Shown in pieces: positions 43,474-53,451 of a DNA stretch of 60,000 bases. This stretch comes from Owenia fusiformis (lineage: Eukaryota; Annelida; Polychaeta; Sabellida; Oweniidae): contig CAIIXF020000008.1 of the NCBI GenBank assembly GCA_903813345.2, positions 10,445,278 to 10,505,277 of the forward strand, read 5' to 3'. Position 1 is the stretch's first letter. Every line of letters begins with the position of its first letter. The notes beneath the pieces are model-generated. The model searched no databases. It was given only the letters and a program-made list of their open reading frames with translations, and was not told the DNA's origin. A program made the position numbers and the translations under genes.

Positions 43474-44206
43474 ATTCTAACATGAAAACTTGTGACTACT
43501 AAAATTTAATTTGCTTCCAAAGAGACTAAAATACATGCATAGGTTAAATTAAAATCATAAAAAATGCATTTCCTTTAAAAATTCGTAAACACTTTTCTCA
43601 AATTTTTTTATTTGGTCCTTCCCCCATCTTTTGAATGATATCATTTTTTTGACGAGTTGATATCAAATATCAATTGAGTGAAGTGAATGAGCGAATGCTT
43701 GTTATTGCATAGACAATAACATAATAATCGTGAGATAAATATTTATATATACATGTATATGTATACATTTCTTTATTGCAACCATAAATTAATCACATAT
43801 ATATTTTTTTTTTGTGATCATATGTAAACGATTTGCATTTGTGGATTCACGAACAAAGTAATCGCATCTAAAAATCAATAGCTTCACAATGTTAACATGT
43901 CCCAGCTGGCAATATTAAAATATTAAAACTCTATTGAGTTTCATTGTGACCGATAAAATCAATGAATCCAATTTCATAAAATGGGGTGATAAATTAGAAT
44001 CCACAGGTCTTTGCCATTATATTTATGAATAAAAAGATCTACTCAAATCATATATAAGAAGAACTATGATCTCCCCATACAGTTTGCTAAATCCTTATTT
44101 CTGTTGTTTTGGTCATATCAATTTTTTGCCAACGAAGAAACAGATTTTCGATAGGGGAAATTTTAAATTCTGTATTGAGTGCTGATCACAGTACATTTAG
44201 TTTGTA

Positions 44207-44480
44207 CATGGGACACACCATCCTCCAAAGCAGGTGTCCAGAATCCGTACCTCCTTCTTCCCCCCTGCTATAAGCAGTTAGCATTCCCCGATTGAGAACT
44301 TGCAATTTGATTGGCTGTCGCAACACTGCGACAGCAATCATGTATACGTCATCAGCGCATAATTGGATCACGTGATTCAGTTTAATCGGGCGCGTCCAAC
44401 TTGGTTATAGCAGGGGGTAAAAAGAAAGAAGATATTCTGGATTTTGAAGCCCTGTGATCGGAGGATGGGGACACACAGCA
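44207..44480. repeat. Inverted-repeat element with inner hairpin
   Basis: The outer arms GGGACACACCATCCTCC...AGAATCC and the inverse of GGAGGATGGGGACACACAG pair, as do the CCCCCTGCTATAA and TTATAGCAGGGGG blocks. Inside, GCTGTCGCAACACTGCGACAGC (44317-44338, nine paired bases per arm) is a perfect hairpin near a TCACGTGA E-box. It lies about 900 bp upstream of LYSET, so it could influence its promoter. Confidence 0.7.
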
Positions 44481-45337
44481 AGGAAAAATAAACACAGTGT
44501 TTCTACTAACAGACACTAAGCTACTCCAGATGTTTTGTTAAGTGACAGATTTGACATGGGTTTAATCTTTAGTTTTCTTCATAAAAGCATATTTTGATAC
44601 AACTATACATGTATTGTGATGTTTGATAATGGAAATCTATGGTTACATGTAACTAAATCCAATGTATTTGTATTAAATGCATTTTTGTAAGGTTTCTACA
44701 GGTTGATTGTCTGGTTTGCATGCTCAAGATCACAAGTACCATTTTCCCCTATACATGTACTATAAAATTATGAGAATACACGTAGGATGTCAAATTGAAA
44801 GATTACATGCAACATTTTACACTCTATCATTTGCTCCCTTATTGACATTTGTTTGGGTCACTCTGTATTTCTTATGTGGCTTATTATATTATTTAGAAAT
44901 AAGCTTTAGTGTTAGAAGCACAAAGTCAAGAATTGTGCATCAATTTTGGAGTTACGTAAGTAAGTTATTGGGTACATGTAGTGTTTTGCCTGTATGTTTA
45001 AACTGATGTACAATGTAAGGAATAATATAATGGTACATCATGTGATATTCAGATAATATCATGTTATCATTAGAGCTTGTGAAAATAATTGAGAAAATAG
45101 CTAGACAGTATTTGCTTTAACTATGAGGGATACACCTGTAAAACAAGTCTTCTGTTATAATGAAAATTAATCACATGATATTCTAATTTTAATGATAACA
45201 TAATTTTTGCTGTGTTTCATGATGATTGATGCAGTTCCAAGGACAGATTCACTTGGCATCGGGCTAGACTCCCAGTAGTTGAGGCCAGGAGGTGGCAGCA
45301 CCAACCAAATCACAGGAGGTAGGACCAAGCACCCACA

Positions 45338-45760
45338 ATGCAGTTCAGACAGCGCATGGCCTGGTTAATGGTCATCATATTTCTTGCTGGGACATGTGGA
45401 ATTGTTTATTACATATTTGATGTTAGCGAACAATTCAATCAGTTTGCCTTGGACCATGTGCAAAAGTATCATCAAGGAATACAAGAAGATGAATCGGAAC
45501 TCTCATACTTTAGATCATTCATGCGTCACCTCACAGACATTCCATTGCCGTTATGGATGCTATTATTCTCATTACCCTACCTCCAGGTCTTCTGTATGTT
45601 ATTAGCATGCACGAAACCTGAACCCCGTTTCTCACTCGCATTCCTATGGCCTATTTATTTCTACATCAAGTGTCGCTACCTTTGGTGCGGACAGAACTCT
45701 TTTGATAAAGCAGTTAATTCAACGAAACTGAATGGACACACTTTGATATTGGAAACCTAG
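45338..45760 (+). CDS. LYSET: LYSET / TMEM251 (lysosomal enzyme trafficking factor)
   Basis: A Golgi membrane protein needed for stable, active GlcNAc-1-phosphotransferase, and so for mannose-6-phosphate tagging of lysosomal enzymes. The 140-aa frame opens MQFRQRMAWL, matching the human NFRQRMGW start. Membrane segments are at about residues 9-27 and 70-91. Conserved stretches include FDVSEQFNQFALDHVQ (human FEISETYNRLALEHIQ) and the LPLWMLLFSLPYLQVF block. The coding region is a single exon. A CAG acceptor just before 45237 (GATGCAG|TTCCAAGG) suggests a 5'UTR intron. It lies divergent to ITPK1 (minus strand), about 7.4 kb from that gene's start. AATAAA near 46898 is a possible poly(A) signal. 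Confidence 0.93.
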   Translation: MQFRQRMAWLMVIIFLAGTCGIVYYIFDVSEQFNQFALDHVQKYHQGIQEDESELSYFRSFMRHLTDIPLPLWMLLFSLPYLQVFCMLLACTKPEPRFSLAFLWPIYFYIKCRYLWCGQNSFDKAVNSTKLNGHTLILET

Positions 45761-47448
45761 CATTTGCTAAGCAAGCTGTTATATTTTGTAGCTTGAATGT
45801 CTTCAACATAAGGTTCTAAGGAATATAGTCTTACACACAACCCCGTGAAATACATAAGTTTGAGATGACCCACTTACTATATCCTTTGCAAGAGTGATGA
45901 ACTTTTTTGTACTCTTTAGATGAGTAATTACTAGTGAGGTTTCGTACAAAGGGATATAGCTAAAATTATCCGCAACCACATCTCGTTTTAATTGAACAAC
46001 TACGCATAAATCTGGTGAATGTGTTACATTACTTTAGATACTGTACCTTGGGCTAAAAATATATGCGAAACCTCTCTATTGTCTCTGAACTTGCTGCTCA
46101 TAGTAGGATTGCTTAGCCAGGATCTTAGGGTGGCTTTGTGAAGCTTCGTGATTGGTTAAACATCAAATCATAAAATGAAGATAGAGGAGTTAGTGTGCTA
46201 GTGACAATCCATGGTATTCATTTATATGGAGCAATACCGTTATTGAATTTTCTTGGGGTGATGCGTAAGACTGTATAACAAATGAACAAGAGCCTTGATA
46301 ACTGAATTGTACAATCATGGATATATGCACATAGGGAATTCTGCTGTATTTTATGTGATAATGATCTAGAGATAGCTTAAAAATTATCTCAAAGTAAAAC
46401 AGAGTGAAAATCTTGAATACAATGAAACTAACAGAGCAAGTCTGATTATTGTTATAAATCATGAAGAATAATATAAATGGATTAGTATTTGAGCCATAAG
46501 GAACGATCAAATTGATTTATTACCCAAAATCCCCAGGCATCTATGACACAAGCATTATTTGGAAATGACTTTCAATACTTGGTTCACTCAGAATGGACAG
46601 TTTTACTGTTAAATGTAAGTTATGTTGACAGAGACTTATGGGCTGCAGAGACTGTCATAAATAATGGATTCCCATACCAATACTTTAACTAATGGCAAAC
46701 ACGTTGCATTGATAATTCAAGTAAGAATGGCTTATAATTTTGCACTTATGAGGGAGATCTGAACATGATTTTTATGTAAATGATAATATTGGAACTAGTT
46801 TAACTACCCATTCTAAAAACAAATGTCCAAAACTTCTCAATGTTGAACAAATGTGTTTCAACTTCATGCTGGGTAATGTTTAAGGTGCTTATGCTTTAAT
46901 AAATGAGGGAGTAATAACTGGTTATATATAGACTCACCATTGTGAAATGATCTGTCTCGATTGATGAAGACTATCAACATGTATTACAGATAATCACATG
47001 CATTAACTAATGGTTTTGCATTAAAACACAATTTGTTTGCTAGTTGCATTAGTTTATTGGTGGTTGCAGTAGAATCTTTGAACATAAGGGCATATTTTTC
47101 ACGAGGTTTTCTCTGCATACTATCTGATGCTAATTGGCTAACATTCACCAAGTCGAGATATAATAGGAAACTGTGAGATTTGAATTGGGATTGTGGGGTT
47201 TGAATTATTGTAATATTTGCATAATAATTAATGATAGCGTTTAATTGTGATACCATATGTTTGTGTATAGATTTTTGCACTTTTGAAATCTAAATATTTA
47301 ACATTGTTTAAGCTATGTTTTAATTACTTGTTCAAATGACATTGGGGTCCATGTTAAAAAACATTCCTTCTAAAGATGTATATGTACAGTTTAAAAGATG
47401 TACAGTTTGGAAGATGTACAATTCAATGCAATAACTTATGACACTGTA
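45761..47448. other. LYSET 3' flank, nothing else recognised
   Basis: AT-rich sequence; the 106- and 98-codon minus-strand frames here lack any recognisable domain or splice context. The proximal part is probably LYSET 3'UTR. Confidence 0.4.
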
Positions 47449-47595
47449 CAGTAAAACCTGAACATCTGAACACCTTTCATTTGAAAACGTTCTATGTGAA
47501 CACTTTTTACAGTCCCACTCTATTAAACTGAATGCCTGCCTGTCTGAACACTTTCGGCCAGTCTTTGTGGTGTTCAGATTTTGCTGGTTTTACTG
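47449..47595. mobile_element. Tigger/pogo-like MITE 1
   Basis: The ends CAGTAAAACCTGAACATCTG and the inverse of CAGATTTTGCTGGTTTTACTG are flanked by TA on both sides. GAACACCT lies subterminally in both arms. 147 bp, no coding capacity. Confidence 0.85.
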
Positions 47596-48010
47596 TACTC
47601 ATGTATAATCATTTCATCATGGCATTATACCATTATTTTTAATATTCAAAAAATGAAAAAAAAATTGTAACCCATCAGAATGACAATTTGATGAGGGGTG
47701 ATTAGATTTCTTAATAAGTATTGTATTTTTCAAGTGTATCAACTCATGATATTAAAACACTCACTTAAACTATCCCTCCATGAACTAGCGTAGATAAGTG
47801 AGAGTAAAGCTCACATTAAATATTTTTGTTTATAAAATAACATTAAATGTTAAAAATAATCTGCTTGTACATTAGAAAATGTACACGCAGTCATAGAATG
47901 TATATATTTTATTAAGGGGAGATGTAAAAAGTGGGTTTTTACTTGAGGACTGGGTTAACATAAGTAGTGTACTAGTGGTCTAAGCAAAACAATTCTGAAC
48001 TTTTGCTATG

Positions 48011-48130
48011 TGCTGTAAAACTGTCTGATTGAACACCTCTCAGAAACAAACACATCTTGAAAAAAGAACTGATCAACTGGGATAACATTTTGACAATATG
48101 GAGGGTGTTCAGTATACACAGGTTTAACTG
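48011..48130. mobile_element. Tigger/pogo-like MITE 2 (decayed)
   Basis: GCTGTAAAACTGTCTGATTG then AACACCTC pairs imperfectly with the inverse of GGGTGTTCAGTATACACAGG then TTTAACTG. Same family as 47449-47595. Confidence 0.65.
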
Positions 48131-48537
48131 CATAAGATTAGTTTCTGTCATATATTAAATATTTGAAAACAAAATTAAAATAACAGAAATTATTCTCTTC
48201 CAATTCTGCATTCAGAATGCTAATGTTCTGTTCCTATCTCGGAAAAGGTTGAAATATTTTCACTGACCAAAAGACAGAATAAAATGTAAAAATGTGTACC
48301 TTTTTAACATATAAATGTTAGGGAACTGGAAATGTTGAAACTAAGTCATTATAAGGGTTACCCACTGTGCATTAAGAAACCTTTGATGACATATGATAAT
48401 GTTATATGTTGATTTTAATGCAACGTCTCATTTAATAAATTCATAATAAAATTGAAAACTAGTAAATACTGATGTTATGGTTATGTATGAAATAATCATT
48501 TTGAAAGTGACAAAAAATTAGTACAAGGCTTAGCATG

Positions 48538-48745
48538 CAAAAATGTCACCACCTGTCATTTGTTACAGACACAGAATTTTGTTACAGATGTCATTTGTAA
48601 CAGATGCAAACACTGTCCACAAAAAAGTTGGATACCATAATATATCACGTGACATAATAAACACTGGAAGCTCACAGTTTGAACTCACAACCTTTAAATT
48701 ATGACAAGTTCACTAAACTTTCAGTGACAGTGCCCTCTAGACTGC
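48538..48745 (-). repeat. tRNA-headed SINE (most complete copy)
   Basis: On the minus strand a tRNA-like head (48745-48662: GCAGTCTAGAGGGC, then GGTTGTGAGTTCAAACTGTG as B box) is followed by the body TTATGTCACGTGATATATTA, TTTTTTGTGGACAGTGTTTG and GTCTGTAACAAATGACAGGT, ending GGTGACATTTT. The body is shared with 15656-15768, 23436-23495 and 54373-54425. Confidence 0.65.
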
Positions 48746-48847
48746 TTGGTCAAATAAAAAAAGGTTCTTTCATCAGAGAAATTGACTAGAATGAATTGCT
48801 GTTTTTAGTCCTTTAAGTTGTAGAGCAGTTCCAAATTACATGTGTAT

Positions 48848-49364
48848 GCACTGTTCCACAACTAGCTACTTTGACAGAATATCAATGTAACAAAATAGAT
48901 GAACTTCCTCTACGAGTTTTCTGTTTTCTTGATTTAAACCTCCTTATAAGTCAAGCTGCAGATTATAATTCGGCACAAAACTAAAAAATATAGTCTAGTT
49001 TTAATAAGTTTCTTCGATTTAGAATTTGCTTTGTTAATGAAGTTGCAATTTATATATTTGGCCCCTCGCTTTTAAAATATTGATGAAAGTCCGTTATATT
49101 ACCAATGTATGTTACTTTGACGACTTACGTCAATGTAACAAAAGCAATGGTCTAAATGCATCACACCTTTATTTAAAAATCAAATTATAAACCGAGAGCA
49201 TTTCTAAAGGCTAGAGTATATTGTCTAACTTTGTGCCAAATGATAATCCACAACATGACTTATACGTAAGTTTTAATCGAGAAAACAAAAAACTCGTATC
49301 CAGGAAGTTCATCCATTTTGTTACATTGACGTTCCGTCAAAGTAACTAGTTGTGGAACAGTGGT
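48848..49364. repeat. ~517-bp fold-back element
   Basis: The left arm CACTGTTCCACAACTAGCTA, CTTTGACAGAATATCAATGT and AACAAAATAGATGAACTTCC pairs with the inverse of the right arm (CACTGTTCCACAACTAGTTA, CTTTGACGGAACGTCAATGT, AACAAAATGGATGAACTTCC). Pairing extends about 150 bp inward. An inner GACGACTTACGTCAATGTAAC block echoes the end sequence. Confidence 0.88.
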
Positions 49365-50351
49365 ATGGGCATATGGTAAAACATGTGCTCGAAAATGTGG
49401 TAATGACTATTGAAATTATCCTCCTTTCTTCATAAGAATCCTTCTATGATACAACAAAACAAGTATGATTCAGAATAGGAAGACTACTGTATTGATCAAT
49501 AATATATATACACAATCAGTTCATGTACAAAATCTCATATTTACAAACATCTTTCATGTCTTCCTTCGAGACATGTACATTATATACATTTTTGTTGTTT
49601 ATTTATTCTGTTTACATTTATTAGCAACATATCCCAATAACAAAAACACAAATAGTATTGAAATTCTTAAGATGTATTCAATATATTAATGTCCATCAAA
49701 TAATACAATTATTAGTTTTTGTTAGTAACTCACTTATTTTCAATACAAAGATGGTATGCAAGATGGTTAAATAGAAACTGTAGTAGATTTGGTCAGAAAT
49801 CAACCTTTCAGTTTGATAAAAAAGAGATTTGAATATTCTCTGAAATAAATGTTTATTCAGTCCTTTAGTATAGCAACATCTGCATGATAATCAAATATAA
49901 ATACAAAAATACAATGATAGTAGAAAAACTAATCCACTACTCAACATTGCCATAAAATCTATTACTTCTAAGCCTATTGTTATTGGAATATTGAACACAT
50001 TGATGATCAAATATCTAATACCAGCACAACATTGAGACATAACCTAATTTTACAAATATACCATCAAGTCAACAATCAGCCGTAAGGCAGTAGAGATAAT
50101 CCTAAAACCTGATACACCTAATACATACTATGTTATAAAAAAATTTTGGCAAAAACATTTTAACTTAAAATGAAATCACTTATCGTCACATTCTTCTACA
50201 ACAGAGAGTTTGTGTACATTTTACAGCAGTTAACACCCAGCCTGTCACATCATATGTTACACTCTGTCACCTCATAAAAAACAATTATGCCATTTACATT
50301 TTATACATCTGTACAGAAAATAAATACAGGAGAGAATTCTTGAGTACTGCA

Positions 50352-50454
50352 CAGCAAAACTTGAAAACATGAACACCCCTTTTATGATACATGTGTATTA
50401 AAATGTGTTTGCCTTGTAGGTGTTCAATTTTACGAGTACAACTGTATTGAACAT
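50352..50454. mobile_element. Tigger/pogo-like MITE 3 (decayed)
   Basis: CAGCAAAACTTGAAAACATG then AACACC pairs with the inverse of GGTGTTCAATTTTACGAGTA then CAACTG. Same family as 47449-47595. Confidence 0.6.
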
Positions 50455-51324
50455 TATAGCTCATCGCAAGAGTGGACTCTCCATAACTTACACCTATATA
50501 TACCCTAAAACCTAATAAATACTTTTGGCAAAAATGTTCAAACTTAAAATGAAATGCAATGTTGAATAAGGGTGATCTCTCTGTACAAAAACATTTATTC
50601 ATTTGATTAAAATCTTCATTTCAATCAGATGCATGTGGTACACTGAAATCGATCACAAATGTGTCAAAATGTAGTGTGACAGATCAAATCTTATATTGCA
50701 GTTCAATTAAATACTCATTGTATGCTTTATGATATTGATCTTTCTGGATTCATGATATAAAATTCTACAATAACACTTTAATTGATAATTTTAATTTTGG
50801 TTGCAGTGACACAATTTGCTTTGTATTGGGATATGATTTTGGAATGTACAATATTGTAATTCAACGGACAACAGTAGCTTTCACCATTTTGACCTCAATG
50901 TTTACATTTTACACACCTTATGTTTACATTTTTACATTCTTTCACCATACCAGTACTAATCATGTGTTCTGTAAAACTTTATGTTTTTTTGTTTAATATA
51001 AATCAGTATTGAACTCTACAGAACATATTACACTTCATAATATAATTGTATTGCAAATGAAGGTGAATGATAGAAACCACCTTTATCCATTCAGGTAATA
51101 TAATATCATCACTCAAACAGTGTCTACTTTCAACATAATACCCAATGATTTTAAATTGCATTGATATGATAAATTGGGATGGGATGGGTCCTCAATATGT
51201 TATCATTCAGTTGTATTTCCAAGGGGCTTGGTTGATTAGTTTTCACACTGACAAAACCAATTTCATATTCTTTTATTTCATGAAGTCTCATATCCCCCCT
51301 TCTTCTTCTTGTATAATTTGAGGT

Positions 51325-51990
51325 TATATAATATGAGGTTATATAATGGTTCATTCTGTATATCGTGTTTATACTCGAGTGAGTATATATATATTCACAA
51401 GTGAGCGTAGCGAACGAGTGGATATATTATATTCTCACGAGAGTATAAAATGCACGATATACAGATTGAACCATTATATAATCTTATTATGCCACTCTAA
51501 GTTCAATTACAGTTGATTCAAACACAATCATAACAATTATTAAAACCATAAAAATATCCCGTAGCCAACTCAGTAATGCCGATGTTGATCTCGATCCATT
51601 TATGACGTCACTTGATTCTAGCAAATCATGTGGGAACCATTTATGACGTCACTTGATTCTAGGAAATCACGTGTAGCAAACCATACACCTCGTTCTTCGG
51701 TCAATATTCATTAGTTCCCAGAATGCACTTCTACAGTGGTATACGCTGGAGTGTATACGGTGGAGTGTATACGATGACGATATACCACTCTCCACTGTAT
51801 ATCGTTGTTATAGACCCATGTTATACAACTGTAATTGGACTTAGAGTGGTATAATGGTTGATATATATCGTATATCGTGTTTATACTCAAGTGAGTATAT
51901 GATATATTCACGAGTGACTGAAGGGAACGAGTGAATATAACTCACGAGAGTATAACGATATACAAAATCAACCATTATGTGATCTTATTA
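51325..51990. repeat. Composite nested fold-back element
   Basis: Two related hairpin modules, about 51344-51481 and 51848-51978, each have ends ATAATGGTT and AACCATTAT with inner TATATCGTGTTTATACTC and its inverse. They flank an inner inverted pair CCACTCTAAGTTCAATTACA / TGTAATTGGACTTAGAGTGG. The centre carries a tandem duplication of CCATTTATGACGTCACTTGA (51597 and 51638), each with a perfect CRE octamer. No coding capacity. Confidence 0.8.
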
Positions 51991-52034
51991 TCCCACCCTA
52001 ATCTTTAATCAATAAAATGTTAATCTAAATTCAT

Positions 52035-52135
52035 CAGTTGTATATCAAGTCGAAGAGTTGTATACGCTGCCCAGGAGTTGTATACGCTATTCAGGATTTG
52101 TATATCGTTCTCAAGAGTTATATACGATGAGTGTT
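52035..52135. repeat. ~22-bp minisatellite, about four units
   Basis: AGTTGTATACGCTGCCCAGG, AGTTGTATACGCTATTCAGG, ATTTGTATATCGTTCTCAAG and AGTTATATACGATGAG are successive variants. It follows the composite fold-back element and shares its TATAC/ATATCG vocabulary. Confidence 0.7.
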
Positions 52136-53451
52136 GGTTTTATATTGCAGTTATACAATGTTATTACACAATCATATAAAGCACTTAGGGTGGATAGTCA
52201 ATATCATCCAATTTATGCAACGCTTTTTACACCCTCTCCCTTTCCCAATATGCTGGCCTGGTAATTAACTTTGCAAAAAAGTGACACATTAATATTTAAT
52301 TCAGCCCCTTGTATACAACTGAGCCATTGAAACACATACTTAGCTCATTATTCAAATGGCTCAACTCAACAGTTCAGTCCACCTTATATGCCTTAATGTA
52401 ACCTTGTGATGTTTAAATAATTAAAGTGATTATGTTTGGAATGATAGTTATGTGAGATCATTCCTTTCACTTTCTTTCATTGCTCAGTTTTAAAAGCCTT
52501 TATTAACTAGCCTTTAATTTTAGTTGTCCCCTGCAACGCTAAAACTCATGATAATGTACCCATTTGCCTGATCATTTTCTCTCATGTTGAATTGTGTTAG
52601 AGCTATATTCAGCTTCGAAAAAACGTACCATATGAAGCGCCAAATATGGTGCCATATATATATGGCTTAAAAGTAACATATACTGCAGAGATATGTAGAT
52701 TTAACCCAAGTCAGTCTGACACACAGCCCAAGGACACAGATATCTCATGAGTCTGTGTATTAGACTGACAAAGTTTCAACCCTGAAACAGGGAGTAAAAA
52801 ATACCCAACACGACATACCAAAAGCATCAGCATACCTTCCAAATATGCATATTATACAGTACATTTTTACAAAAGTTCTATTTTCTACATACTGCAATGT
52901 TTATACATCATAACGAATATTGCATATATGAATTGTGCACAAGAAGATTGTTAGCTTGCTTAATATGGATTAAGAATGTATTATTTCATTTAAGAATGTA
53001 TACAGGCAGTGCAGTTTTATTTAGAGAAATTGTCTGAAAAGTAATTCAGTGTGCAAGCTCACATTTATCTCTCATCTGTACATACACACAGTGTACACAA
53101 TTTGACTAGAGCACCACTTGCTTGGCCTAAACATTGACATACACAAACATGGAGATTTACATACATCAACAGAAACTCTTAGCATTTTGTATCTACATGC
53201 TCTATAATGTAGCTTAGATAAACAGATGCCAATTTCTGAAAATCTCATATTTTTCAATATTTTTCGTATATCCTATCTTAGCAACAAAGATTCAAAAGTG
53301 AAGTGATGTTCTTAAGTGGTTGAGTCTAACTGGCCCGTGTGCCTTTAATTGGCCTACATGACATATCTGGTCCTACATCCTCATATATGGGCCCTTCAAC
53401 ATAACTGACCATCATTTTCAGGAATTTATGATGATCACAAACATCCAATGT

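Noticed and set aside
44707-45006. 99-codon frame just upstream of LYSET
   Set aside because: No similarity to LYSET or other proteins, although a GTAAGT donor-like site at 44956 leaves a 5'UTR exon possible.
46190-47280. Minus-strand 106- and 98-codon frames after LYSET
   Set aside because: No recognised motifs, no splice context, typical chance frames; not GON7 or UBR7, which were specifically looked for.
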